From Lactiplantibacillus pentosus (GTDB lineage: Bacteria; Bacillota; Bacilli; Lactobacillales; Lactobacillaceae), in the NCBI RefSeq assembly GCF_003641185.1, contig NZ_CP032757.1, positions 2,790,001 to 2,854,000 of the forward strand: DNA of 64,000 nucleotides, given 5' to 3'. The notes under the pieces were generated by a model. It had not been told where the DNA came from and did no database searches. It worked only from the letters and a program-made list of their open reading frames with translations. The translations under genes were made by a program, and so were the position numbers. The number at the start of each line of letters is the position of its first letter. Position 1 is the stretch's first letter. This document shows positions 38,416-47,644 of the stretch, in pieces.

Positions 38416-39582
38416 TCAAGCAGCTGCCTGCCGTTTAACTGCCCCACGCAGGAGCAACGGGGCAATCAAGGTCGTCAAAATAATTGCCGTGATAACTGCC
38501 GAATACCGGTCAGCTGACAACAACTTTCCTTGATACCCAATCTGCGCAATAATCAACGCCATTTCACCCCGCGAGACCATCCCAGCCCCGATTTCATACC
38601 CACTCAACCAGTTGAAGCCGGCTAAACGTGCACCAATTCCGGCCCCGAGTAATTTCGTGATGATCGCCGCAATCGTAATCACGACAATGAACCAGAAATC
38701 GCTCAGGAAGCCATTAAATGACATGTTCAAGCCGATGCTGACGAAGAAGACCGGGATGAAGACTGCGTTCCCAATCGGCTGGATATGGTCATCAATGACC
38801 TCGTGATAATCGGTCTGACCAACTGCAATACCAGCGAAAAATGCCCCAATCACGGCACTCAGGCCAATCATATCGGCTAAATAAGAGAGGCCAAAACAAA
38901 TCACCAGCGACATCAGCGTAATCGACGTCGGCACTAGTAGTGCATTCCCGACAGCCATCAAGTGTGGCACGACCCATTTGACCACGAAGAACAGTGCGAT
39001 GAAGAACGCCAACTGAATCGCTAATGACAGTCCCAGATTAGTCGAGGCGTGGCTGCCCCCACCGCTGACTTCACTACCGAATAGGCTAATCATCAGACTT
39101 AAAATCAGCACGGCCAGTACGTCATCCACGACGGCGGCACCCAGAATCGTGGTACCTTCCTTACCATCGAGTGCGCCGAGTTCTTTCAACACGGCCACGG
39201 AAATGGAAACCGACGTCGCCGCAAAGGTCACGCCCAAAAATAAACTTTCAGTGGCATTCAAATGAAACATCTGACTGCACCAATCAATGACGCCGACGGG
39301 TAAAATCACACCCAGCACGGCGACTAACAGGCTGGGACGCCAATATTTTTTTAATAACTGTAAATTACTTTCCAACCCGGCCATGAACATCAAAATGATA
39401 ACGCCCAGTTCGGCGAAGTCCTTGATGAAACTCGTGGCTGAGACCCAGCCGAGCACAGCGGGACCCAAGACGATACCACTCAATAACTGACCAATCACGG
39501 CCGGTAAGCCCATGCGGACACTCAAATGGCCGGCGACTGCGGTCACGATTAAAATTAATGCTAAACTACCAACGTAATCCAT
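38416..39582 (-). CDS. Monovalent cation:proton antiporter (CPA2, NapA-like)
   Basis: 388 residues from the ATG at 39582, chosen for the TAGGAGG site; a 28-residue in-frame extension would run through a terminator hairpin. It has about 12-13 membrane helices with family marks 'VGSLALILIVTAVAGHLSVRMGLPAVIGQLLSGIVLGPAVLGWV', 'LGVIILMFMAGLESNL', 'FLGVTFAATSVSISVAVLKEL' and the ion-binding 'TILGAAVVDDVLAVLIL' (two aspartates). It exchanges Na+ or K+ for protons. An intrinsic terminator sits between promoter and ribosome site, suggesting attenuation. Confidence 0.9.
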   Translation of the reverse strand: MDYVGSLALILIVTAVAGHLSVRMGLPAVIGQLLSGIVLGPAVLGWVSATSFIKDFAELGVIILMFMAGLESNLQLLKKYWRPSLLVAVLGVILPVGVIDWCSQMFHLNATESLFLGVTFAATSVSISVAVLKELGALDGKEGTTILGAAVVDDVLAVLILSLMISLFGSEVSGGGSHASTNLGLSLAIQLAFFIALFFVVKWVVPHLMAVGNALLVPTSITLMSLVICFGLSYLADMIGLSAVIGAFFAGIAVGQTDYHEVIDDHIQPIGNAVFIPVFFVSIGLNMSFNGFLSDFWFIVVITIAAIITKLLGAGIGARLAGFNWLSGYEIGAGMVSRGEMALIIAQIGYQGKLLSADRYSAVITAIILTTLIAPLLLRGAVKRQAAA

Positions 39583-39598
39583 AGAACCTCCTAATTCC

Positions 39599-39661
39599 AA
39601 AAAAAGACACGTCAAGAAGCGACTACCCAACCCAAAAGTAGTCCGCATTCTTGAAGTGTCC
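39599..39661 (-). promoter_or_regulatory. Terminator hairpin in the leader of the cation antiporter gene
   Basis: On the minus strand GACACTTCAAGAATGCGGACTAC pairs with the segment ending CTTCTTGACGTGTC and is followed by TTTTTTT at 39605-39599. GGAATTAGGAGG and the antiporter ATG come straight after. The nearest upstream gene on the other side is divergent, so this hairpin can only act on the antiporter transcript. Confidence 0.7.
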
Positions 39662-39689
39662 TTCAACCGTAAAAACTATTCGTGGAACT

Positions 39690-39695
39690 AGTATA
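39690..39695 (-). promoter_or_regulatory. Extended -10 of cation antiporter gene
   Basis: On the minus strand TGCTATACT. Transcription from here would give a leader of about 100 nt containing the terminator hairpin. Confidence 0.5.
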
Positions 39696-39783
39696 GCATA
39701 TTTTCATGAGTCTGGCCGTGACAACTGCTCGTGAAAGCGGTTATAATAAGTTTACATTCTGTTAATCGAAAGGTCGCTTCGTC

Positions 39784-40461
39784 GTGTTGAATATTCCAGA
39801 TTTTCGTCAACGTTTTGGTTTCTTAATTTTTTCCATCTTACTTAATTCTGCCGCTAATGCTCTGACGATTTCAACTAGTCTTGGGAGTGCGGTCTGGACT
39901 GGCTCCAGCGTTAACCTCTCCGACTGGACGCATATCTCACTCGGAACGACACTCCTCTTATATGGCGTGGTCGTCACCATCCTCAATCAACTGTTATTGG
40001 GGCATTTTGACCGGCGCCGCTTTATTTCTAATCTCCTATACATCGTGCCGTTTAGCTACCTCGTGCAGTTTATCGGCTATTTCTGGGATTGGCTGAGAAT
40101 TCCGGCACTCCCACTGATTCCGCGTCTGATTCTCAACGTCTTAGGCTTGTTAGGGGTGGCCGCGGCCGTGTCCATTTATCAACGGTGTAATTTAATTCAA
40201 CATCCCAACGATGACTTATCGTACATTTTACGGTTCCGGTTCCTCCACGGCTCAGCCATCATCGCGCAATGGACCAGTTATCTGCCACCTCTCGCGATCA
40301 TCGTCATCTCATTTTTCGCCACTGGACACCTGCGTGCGATCGGGTTCGGTACCGCCTTTGCCTTAATTGCCCAAGGCGCCATCATGGGCTGGTCGGATCA
40401 CCACGTCTTTCCACGCCTCAAGCACCACGTCGACGTTGCTCAGGCCCATCACTCCGCTTAA
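39784..40461 (+). CDS. YczE/YitT-like membrane protein
   Basis: 225 residues with about five membrane helices. The pattern 'LLNSAANALTISTSLGSAVWTGSSVNLSD' with 'GTTLLLYGVVVTILNQLLLGHFDRRRFISNLLYIVPFSYL' resembles YczE-type proteins. Function is unknown; the family is often paired with transport genes. The start is GTG at 39784 or TTG at 39787, with GAAAGG upstream. It is followed after 62 bases by an AEC transporter in the same direction, which seems to have its own promoter. Confidence 0.75.
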   Translation: MLNIPDFRQRFGFLIFSILLNSAANALTISTSLGSAVWTGSSVNLSDWTHISLGTTLLLYGVVVTILNQLLLGHFDRRRFISNLLYIVPFSYLVQFIGYFWDWLRIPALPLIPRLILNVLGLLGVAAAVSIYQRCNLIQHPNDDLSYILRFRFLHGSAIIAQWTSYLPPLAIIVISFFATGHLRAIGFGTAFALIAQGAIMGWSDHHVFPRLKHHVDVAQAHHSA

Positions 40462-40468
40462 ACGCGTA

Positions 40469-40521
40469 TTGACAAACGCCCGTACCAACCCCAATAATGG
40501 GACTATTCTAATTTATTGGGG
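40469..40521 (+). promoter_or_regulatory. Promoter with overlapping inverted repeat upstream of AEC transporter
   Basis: TTGACA (40469-40474), 18-base spacer, AATAAT (40493-40498). An inverted repeat CCCCAATAA ... TTATTGGGG (40489-40521) spans the -10 and the transcription start, placing it as a possible operator. Its right half also contains the GGGG of the ribosome site. Confidence 0.5.
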
Positions 40522-40523
40522 TC

Positions 40524-41456
40524 ATGCACATGAATCTTACGCAACTTACGAGTCAAATTGTTTTGATGTTCATTCTGATGTTGGTCGGACTACTGGTGAA
40601 TAAGCTCGGCTTTATGCATGCCCAGACTTCGACTGACTTAACGAACATTCTATTGTACATCGTTTCACCCTGCCTGATTATTCAGGCGTTTGAGCAATCG
40701 TTCTCGGCGGATCGATTGCAGTTACTGGCACGCGTGATTGTCGGTATTATCATCATTTACATTATTATGATTATTGTGACTCAGCTATTATTCAAACCAG
40801 TGGCGGATCCAAATTTGCGGCGAATTATGCGCTACGGTTCGGTTTATTCGAACGCTGGCTTTATGGGCATTCCACTGACCAGCTCACTATTCGGTGCGAC
40901 CGGTGTCTTCTTCGCGGTCGCATCGCTGGCAGCCTTTAACATTTTCAGTTGGACGCATGGCATTAGTCTGTTTACTGGCCGACAAGGGAACCGCCGTGAA
41001 AACTTCAAGCAAATCGTGTTGAATCCCAATATCATTGCGATCGTGGTCGGTTTAATTCTGTTCGTGACGTCATTTCGGTTACCGACCATCGCGAATAGTG
41101 CGATTAAATACGTCAGCTCAGTCAACACGCCGCTATCGATGATCGTCATCGGTAATAGCTTGGCGGATGTCAAACTAAATCGCGCCACACTTGATAAGCG
41201 CCTCTGGTGGGTGCTGTTGCTCCGTAATTTACTATTTCCCTACCTAGCGATTGTCGTCCTGCAGCTGATGGGAATCACCGGTGTGCCGCTGTATACGACC
41301 GTGTTGATGGCCGCCTGCCCAGTTGCCGGCATCGTCGTCTTATTTTCGCTGAAAGTCCATGGCAACCCCGGCCCCGCGGTCGCACTCATGAGTATTTCAA
41401 CAATTTTAAGTGTTGTCACGATTCCAATCGTCTTTGCACTGGTAAACTTACATTAG
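40524..41456 (+). CDS. AEC family transporter (auxin efflux carrier type)
   Basis: 310 residues with about ten membrane helices. Family marks are 'VLMFILMLVGLLVNKLGFM', 'DLTNILLYIVSPCLIIQAF', 'YGSVYSNAGFMGIPLTSSLFG' and the final 'VLMAACPVAGIVVLFSLKVHGNPGPA'. In lactobacilli AEC proteins have been linked to malate or other organic acid transport, but the substrate is not readable here. A second ATG at 40530 (MNLTQL) is better spaced from the GGGG ribosome site than the first. Confidence 0.9.
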   Translation: MHMNLTQLTSQIVLMFILMLVGLLVNKLGFMHAQTSTDLTNILLYIVSPCLIIQAFEQSFSADRLQLLARVIVGIIIIYIIMIIVTQLLFKPVADPNLRRIMRYGSVYSNAGFMGIPLTSSLFGATGVFFAVASLAAFNIFSWTHGISLFTGRQGNRRENFKQIVLNPNIIAIVVGLILFVTSFRLPTIANSAIKYVSSVNTPLSMIVIGNSLADVKLNRATLDKRLWWVLLLRNLLFPYLAIVVLQLMGITGVPLYTTVLMAACPVAGIVVLFSLKVHGNPGPAVALMSISTILSVVTIPIVFALVNLH

Positions 41457-41525
41457 TGCTAGCAACAAGCTAGGCCTAGCGGGTACACTGGCATTCAAAC
41501 CAGCGCCACTACCCAAATAAATCTA

Positions 41526-41572
41526 AAATAGACGTATCAGAATTATTGAAAATCCTGACACGTCTATTTTTT
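41526..41572. terminator. Bidirectional terminator between AEC and aspartase genes
   Basis: AAATAGACGTATCAG pairs with CTGACACGTCTATTT (one mismatch), with T7 on the plus strand and an A-rich start. It serves both converging genes. Confidence 0.85.
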
Positions 41573-41622
41573 TACAATCGATTGCCTTGCGTTAATTCAT
41601 GTCACCTGGTTAATCTTGAACG

Positions 41623-43023
41623 TTACTTTGCAGCCACGTTTAACGGTGGTGTCTGGGCCATCCGGGGCTGCATTAGTCCGGTTGGCGAGAATAATTGGTC
41701 AATGAGGGCTTCTGGTAATAATTCGCGCTGGCGTAGTAATGCCGGGATGGCTTGATGGGCAGCCAATGCTTCCTTGATCAGGCTCGTCGTCATTTCATAA
41801 CCTAGATACGGTGCTAGTACCGTTGCGGTGATTGCGGAGTGCGCGACTTGGTCTGCGCACCGTTCCCGGTTGACCGTCAATTGCCGAACACAGTGATCGA
41901 CCAGCGTTTCAATAGCGTGTTGTAAATGGGTTTCGCTGGCCAACAAGGCGCGCAACATGATTGGTTCAAAGGCATTGAGTTCCAGTTGCCCCGCCTCCGC
42001 CGCCATGGTGACCGTTGTGTCGTTGCCCATCACTTCAAATGCGACTTGGTTGACCACTTCTGGAATAACCGGGTTGATTTTTCCAGGCATAATTGAGGAG
42101 CCAGCTTGTTGAGCAGGTAAATTCAGCTCACCAAATCCGGCTTGGGGCCCACTCGCCAACAATCGTAAGTCGTTGCTGAATTTTGATAGGTCGACAGCTA
42201 GGGTCTTCATCGCGGCCGAAAAGGTGACAAACAAATCACAATTTTGCGTCGCGTCGATCAAATCATCCGCAGCCACCAAAGTTAACCCCGTATTCCGCTG
42301 TAGCTCTTGCAGAATCTGTTGCTGATAGGTCGCAGTGGCGTTGATGCCAGTCCCAATTGCCGTCCCACCTAAATTGACCCGCTGTAACTGTTCCCCCGCC
42401 TGCCGAATCCGGCTCAAATCGCGTTTGAACAACTGGTAATAGGCATGAAAGGTCCGTCCATAGGTGGTGGGGACCGCGTCTTCAAGCTGGGTTCGCCCAA
42501 CTTTGATGGCGTCCTGATAACGCTGAGACTTGACTAACAGCGTCTGGACCAGTCGACTGAGGGACGTCAATAAACCTGGCAGTTGGATCTGCAGTGCCAT
42601 TTTACCAGCCGTCGGAAACGTGTCATTGGTCGATTGTGATTGGTTGACGTCATCGTTGGGATGCACAGTCACCGCTGGCACTAATTGGTGCGCCAGATTA
42701 GCAACGACTTCATTGACGTTCATGTTCGCCGAAGTGCCGGCGCCACCTTGAATCGCTGGGACAATGAAGTTATCCGCGTAACGTCCGAGCAGCAACTGAT
42801 TGCATGCCGCAATAATGGCTTGCGCCTTAGCACTCGTTAAGGTTCCAGCAGCCGCATTGACACTAGCAGCGGCCTTCTTGATTTGAACGAGGCTTTGAAT
42901 AATCAGCGGATGCATCAATTCCGTAGAAATCGGAAAATTATGGACCGCACGCAAGGTATGAATCCCATATAGGGCATCGTCTGGAACCGCTAACTCACCA
43001 ATACAATCTGCTTCAATTCGCAT
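41623..43023 (-). CDS. aspA: Aspartate ammonia-lyase
   Basis: 466 residues of the aspartase/fumarase superfamily. The superfamily signature 'GSSIMPGKINP' is present. 'KVGRTQLEDAVP' and 'GGTAIGTGIN' follow the aspartase form (GRTQLQDAVP) rather than the fumarase form (GRTHLQDATP), and PGKI.. rather than PGKV.. also favours aspartase. It converts aspartate reversibly to fumarate and ammonia. The nearby AEC organic-acid transporter (convergent) may handle a related dicarboxylate. Fumarase activity cannot be excluded by eye. Confidence 0.82.
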   Translation of the reverse strand: MRIEADCIGELAVPDDALYGIHTLRAVHNFPISTELMHPLIIQSLVQIKKAAASVNAAAGTLTSAKAQAIIAACNQLLLGRYADNFIVPAIQGGAGTSANMNVNEVVANLAHQLVPAVTVHPNDDVNQSQSTNDTFPTAGKMALQIQLPGLLTSLSRLVQTLLVKSQRYQDAIKVGRTQLEDAVPTTYGRTFHAYYQLFKRDLSRIRQAGEQLQRVNLGGTAIGTGINATATYQQQILQELQRNTGLTLVAADDLIDATQNCDLFVTFSAAMKTLAVDLSKFSNDLRLLASGPQAGFGELNLPAQQAGSSIMPGKINPVIPEVVNQVAFEVMGNDTTVTMAAEAGQLELNAFEPIMLRALLASETHLQHAIETLVDHCVRQLTVNRERCADQVAHSAITATVLAPYLGYEMTTSLIKEALAAHQAIPALLRQRELLPEALIDQLFSPTGLMQPRMAQTPPLNVAAK

Positions 43024-43293
43024 AGCAAAACCCTCTTATTTAGATTTCATGTAACATCTTCTAACATGAATAACTAGAGTTTAGACCATTTTTATTGAAA
43101 TACAATCCTTTTAATCGAGTTGTGTGTAAACTAAAGTTCAACCTCGATTCAGATTAAGATACATCGGATTCATCATCGTCAGACTTCACATTGATTAGTC
43201 GTCATCCGCAAGCAACGACTATACCAATTATTAAGTTATTACACAAACGTTAATAATCTGCGAGTAATCTGTAACCGTTCGTTTATAAATACT
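43024..43293. other. Gene-free stretch upstream of aspartase
   Basis: The spacer upstream of the aspartase gene, which must contain its promoter. I see no structured element here. Confidence 0.4.
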
Positions 43294-43303
43294 TGTCCTC
43301 TAA

Positions 43304-44370
43304 TGCGTTGTGCTAGTTATGATTTAGCTTTAAAGATGGTTAAATCATGACAATTTCTAAGTTCAAGTGCTGCCAGCTGAGACCCGCTGGAAACAAAGTG
43401 AGTTAGCGTAAAGCTGTCGTGTTGTTCGTCCTACACCGGCTTCCAGGTATTTCTGACAACGCTGGAACGCGATGGACACAGATTTAAGCCGACAACCCAC
43501 GTCTTAAATACTGGTCTTTCACGTTAGCTGCAATGTGGATGAAACGTGTTCGGGTCAGACTGGGACTTCCGGTTAGCTACGCCAGAGCGCCAAGCGGAAG
43601 TTCACCGCTTAACGCCCTGGCTAGGCTAATCCTCAGTCCCAACCCGTCTGAACCTCACACTCTGAAAAACGCTGAGCATTGTCAGAAACACCTTCCAGCC
43701 TGGATGGTATTCGAAAGGCAGACGTGTGCGAACTCAACTTTTTCTTAGATTAGTCGTTGATTCATAGTCCAAAGTCATTTTGACATTCAACTGTCAGACT
43801 GGTTCTAATGATAGCTAAGCTTCCTAACCCATGTTTTAACTTTTCGAATCGCGGTTTCACTGAATTTGTCAGAACTTTCTCTAGTCGTTGGAGATAGCAA
43901 AGTCTCGAATTCCAAACGACGGCAATTTAATCAACTCATTTCAAGGCCACTGTCCGTTGAATCTTGCGAATAAAATTCAACTGATTTTTTCAGTGATTAA
44001 GTGTGATAAAGCATTATTGACTCCGATTAAAAGTTTGTTTGAAGGACCAGTCACTTAATACTCAGTGGTCAGTTGTACCCAGATAGGTGGTCGTTCATCC
44101 GCCATTCGAGCCGGTTCCCGACTGGAGGGGCTGGCTGACAATGCTCAAGGGCGAAATTCTTCTTGTCCGGGTGAATTTCCCGGGCTAGAAGAAGACTCGT
44201 ATTTGAAATTACGCAGTGTTTTTCTGCGTGAGTTCAAATCGATGTCCGCCCTGTTCCAGCGTTGTCAGCCAGCTCCGGAGGTCGGACTAAGACGCGCATC
44301 GGCTGACGAACAGGATGCCAACTTGTCATGATTTAGCCATGAATCATGACAAATTAACTAGCACAATGCG
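43304..44370 (+). mobile_element. Structured repeat element, copy C (1067 bp), with target-site duplication
   Basis: Best-preserved copy. Terminal repeats are TGCGTTGTGCTAGTTA at the left and TAACTAGCACAATGCG at the right. The 9-bp direct repeat TGTCCTCTA flanks it (43294-43302 and 44371-44379; one extra base on the left). Next to the right end is a hairpin TTGTCATGATT/AATCATGACAA; the left has ATGATTTA/TAAATCAT. Lower arm as in copy B. In the upper arm, the hairpin found in A and B is replaced at about 43523-43665 by a different long hairpin built on TTAGC and GCCAG stems. An 88-residue open frame lies in the lower arm (44065-44331) but is broken in other copies. Confidence 0.85.
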
Positions 44371-44379
44371 TGTCCTCTA

Positions 44380-44688
44380 GTAATTTTTTAAGCCGAATAT
44401 AGGTCAATCCAAAAGAAGCTGCTTCCACCAAATAAGAAGACTAATCTGACTCAAATCGAAGACGTCTGAAAATAGTCCACTATGCCGCCACAAACGCCAC
44501 GCCACACACAATCTTTCATTGATTCCTTTAATGCCAGTTGAATCTTTAATTTCGTTCAATTGCTTTAGATAAATCTGATACCAAGTTTTTGAAACCTTTC
44601 GTGCGACTTGCACGTTTAGTCAATCAATCCTGACAACATTCACAACAATCATTGCGACTTATCTCTATGTCTAGTTCTCGTTGTGGCA
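44380..44688. other. Mostly gene-free stretch
   Basis: Between repeat copy C and the MFS gene. A 69-codon minus-strand frame (44404-44613, GTG start, no ribosome site) exists but has no recognisable family and is probably chance or a remnant. Confidence 0.35.
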
Positions 44689-45876
44689 CTAATTCTGAGC
44701 CTGGCGTGCTGCCACGCGTGGATAATGAATGAAGTGCGCGTAAAAGCCCATCCCCAGTACCACGACGGCTAATCCACAAACGCCGTTCCAACCAGCTAGG
44801 TTCCACAAGACGTTACCGCAAAACGAACCGAGCGCCCCGCCCATGAAGTAACCGAACATGAAGACGGAATTGAACCGGCTGCTAGCATGGACATCGATGC
44901 TCTGGATGCGCGCCTGATTGGCGACCTGTCCGAATTGGGTCCCCAAATCAAGAATCACGATGCCAACAATTAGTCCAGCGATGTGGGTTCCACTTAACCA
45001 GAAGACGACGTAGGCCAGTGTAGACAACACCAACCCCAGTCCAATAATCGTTCGTGGATGAAAACGGTCCGCCAGCCGACCAATCAATGGGGCTGCAAGA
45101 ACCCCCGTTACACCTAATAAGGCCAGCAAACCGGCTTCACGACTGCCCCAGCCATATTGATGTTGCAAATAGAAGACCAAGGTCGCCCAGAAGATATTGG
45201 AAACACCAAACAGCACAAACCCGTTGACCGCAGACGCACGCAAAACTGGATAGCGACGCAACAACTTCGGGACCGTTTTAATCATTTCCCGATAAGTGGT
45301 GGCATGTGCAGTGACTGGATCATGGGGCAATTTTTGCCATAAAATCACCCACAGGCCCGCAATCAAAATGGCAGCAATCAGATAAACCATCTGCCATGGC
45401 AGGTAGCTGGCCAACACACCGCTCACCGTCCGTGACAGCAAGACCCCGACTAACAGTCCGCTCAAAACATTCCCCAATACTTGACCACGTTGCTGCCGAG
45501 GGGCTAAGAAGCCCGCGTATGGAATAATCACTTGTGGTGCGACTGAGGTGACCCCAATCAACACACTGGCGATGGCGTACACCCAGATATTGGGCGCAAC
45601 AAATGCCAGCAATGCTGAAACAATGGCGAGTACGAGTAACCGCATAATGAGCGTGCGCCGATTCATGATGTCACCCATCGGTACGATCAATAGCAGGCCA
45701 AATGCATAGCCTAATTGCGTCAGCATCGCCACCGCTCCGACGACGGCATTAGCAAGATTGAACTGCTGAGCAATGTCCGCTTCGATTGGTTGAATGTAAT
45801 TGATGTTGGCGACCACGATTGCCGCGGAAATCGCCATTAATAAGACGGTACTTTTGTTTAAAGATTTTGAATTCAC
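44689..45876 (-). CDS. MFS transporter
   Basis: 395 residues with 12 membrane helices. The family loop motif is in 'IVPMGDIMNRRTLIMRLL' and again in 'GRLADRFHPRTIIGLGL'. The pattern is that of drug-type or sugar-efflux-type MFS exporters. The start is GTG at 45876 with GGAAGGAAA at the proper distance. Divergent from the DHA2 transporter; they probably share the 280-base spacer for promoters. The substrate is unknown. Confidence 0.88.
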   Translation of the reverse strand: MNSKSLNKSTVLLMAISAAIVVANINYIQPIEADIAQQFNLANAVVGAVAMLTQLGYAFGLLLIVPMGDIMNRRTLIMRLLVLAIVSALLAFVAPNIWVYAIASVLIGVTSVAPQVIIPYAGFLAPRQQRGQVLGNVLSGLLVGVLLSRTVSGVLASYLPWQMVYLIAAILIAGLWVILWQKLPHDPVTAHATTYREMIKTVPKLLRRYPVLRASAVNGFVLFGVSNIFWATLVFYLQHQYGWGSREAGLLALLGVTGVLAAPLIGRLADRFHPRTIIGLGLVLSTLAYVVFWLSGTHIAGLIVGIVILDLGTQFGQVANQARIQSIDVHASSRFNSVFMFGYFMGGALGSFCGNVLWNLAGWNGVCGLAVVVLGMGFYAHFIHYPRVAARQAQN

Positions 45877-46159
45877 GTTAATTTCCTTCCTAATTTACAA
45901 GATTGACTGTATCTTCAAATTAGAAGGCTTGTTCGACCCGTATAATCAACCAGTGTTTTAATTGCCGGTCGACGGGCCGTTCCATTGAATTATTCATCGT
46001 TCCTCATAAACTCCTTTATTGCAATAATCCTTATTTTACCACGCAAATCCGCCCTTTCGCACGTCTGCTTGGGACCAATCAATAGGCTTGACCCGCGCAT
46101 CGTGCTATACTTATTGATTGTGCATTATTACAGAATCTATAAAAAGAAAGGACGGTACT

Positions 46160-47644
46160 ATGCCAACTCAGAATTCAACGTTACCGCTCGATGCAAACGG
46201 CAAACCTTACCACCGGACTTGGTTAGTGTTGACTTTGCTCGTCGGAACGTTTACGACTTTTATCACTCAAACGTTGTTAACCACGGCTTTTCCAACGTTA
46301 ATGACTGATTTTCACATTTCCGCAACCGCTGTTCAGTGGTTGACCACCGGCTTCATGCTGATTATGGGTATTATGATTCCGGTCAGTGCTTGGTTACTCA
46401 CCCGAATCAATTCCAAATATTTATACCTAACTGCCATGGTCATCTTTGGCCTGGGAACGACGCTGGCGTACTTCGCCGTTAACTTTCAGATGTTACTGAT
46501 TGCCCGAATGATTCAGGCAATGGGGGTCGGAATTTCCGCACCGGTCTTTCAGACCATCATGTCATCGGTCTACCCGCCAGAAAAACGGGGCTCAGCGATG
46601 GGAACGGCCGGAATCGTTATTGGTCTAGCACCAGCCATCGGTCCGACCCTCTCCGGATGGATCATTGATAACTATTCTTGGCGGGCGCTCTTCCTATTCA
46701 TCCTGCCAATCAATATTCTCGTCATCATCGTGTCATTATTTACGTTACGAAAAGTGTTGCCAACCTCTAAACAACCGATTGATTGGTGGTCGGTATTAAT
46801 CTCCACGATTGGTTTTGGTAGCATGCTGTACGGCTTCTCATCCGTCGGCAATTCCGGCTGGGGCGACCCAATCGTACTCACGACCTTAGTCATCGGCCTG
46901 ATTTTCATCGGTCTCTTCGTCTGGCGGCAACTTCACATGGATCAGCCATTATTGGAATTACGCGTCTTTAAAATTCCAGCGTTTACCCTATCCGCCATTT
47001 TGACCGCCCTCGCCTACATGGCCATGATGGGTGTCGAAATGATTTTACCGATGTACATTCAAACGGTACTCGGTCGTTCAGCCATGGACTCCGGACTGAT
47101 TTTATTGCCTGGTGCCATTATGATGGGGATCATGAGCCCGATTACCGGTCGTATCTTCGACCATATGGGTGCTCGTCGGCTTGCGATGACCGGGATGTTA
47201 TTACTGACACTCGGAACCGCCTTCTTCCTGTCGATTAGCGCGACGACTCCTATCCTGTGGATCATTGTCGTTTACGCGATCCGGATGTTTGGCCTAACGA
47301 TGGTGACAATGCCCGTTACGACCACTGGTATCAACGCATTACCATTCCGCTTGATTTCTCACGGGACTGCCGCTAACAATACGTTACGGCAAGTTGCCGC
47401 TTCAATGGGGACCGCCGTCCTCATCAGTGTCTACTCGAGTGTGGCCAAGTGGCAAATGCCAGCCCACCACCTCTTGACCCAAGCGCCGCTGAAATACAAG
47501 CAAGCTGGTATCACGGCAACTTTAACGGGTTATCACATGGCGTCCGTCGTTTCTCTGATTTTCTGTGCAATTGGCTTTGGTTTGACCTACTTCTTGAAGG
47601 CCAACCATTCGACCACACTCAGTCAGGAGGATGATGCCGCATGA
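46160..47644 (+). CDS. MFS drug transporter, DHA2 (EmrB/QacA) type
   Basis: 494 residues from the ATG at 46160, where AAAGGACGG provides the ribosome site. It has fourteen membrane helices. Marks are 'TTAFPTLMTDFHISATAVQWLTTGFMLIMGIMIPVSAWL' in the first helices and 'MGVGISAPVFQTIMSSVYPPEKRGSAMGTAGIVIGLAPAIGPTLSGWIID', the antiporter motif C region. It is coupled by a four-base overlap to a DUF4811 protein, a partner commonly seen for this transporter type in lactobacilli. It is likely a proton-driven multidrug exporter. Confidence 0.93.
   Translation: MPTQNSTLPLDANGKPYHRTWLVLTLLVGTFTTFITQTLLTTAFPTLMTDFHISATAVQWLTTGFMLIMGIMIPVSAWLLTRINSKYLYLTAMVIFGLGTTLAYFAVNFQMLLIARMIQAMGVGISAPVFQTIMSSVYPPEKRGSAMGTAGIVIGLAPAIGPTLSGWIIDNYSWRALFLFILPINILVIIVSLFTLRKVLPTSKQPIDWWSVLISTIGFGSMLYGFSSVGNSGWGDPIVLTTLVIGLIFIGLFVWRQLHMDQPLLELRVFKIPAFTLSAILTALAYMAMMGVEMILPMYIQTVLGRSAMDSGLILLPGAIMMGIMSPITGRIFDHMGARRLAMTGMLLLTLGTAFFLSISATTPILWIIVVYAIRMFGLTMVTMPVTTTGINALPFRLISHGTAANNTLRQVAASMGTAVLISVYSSVAKWQMPAHHLLTQAPLKYKQAGITATLTGYHMASVVSLIFCAIGFGLTYFLKANHSTTLSQEDDAA

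Noticed and set aside
44404..44613. 69-residue frame on the minus strand beside repeat copy C
   Set aside because: GTG start with no ribosome site directly after an in-frame stop; no recognisable family. Could be a remnant but not defensible as a gene.
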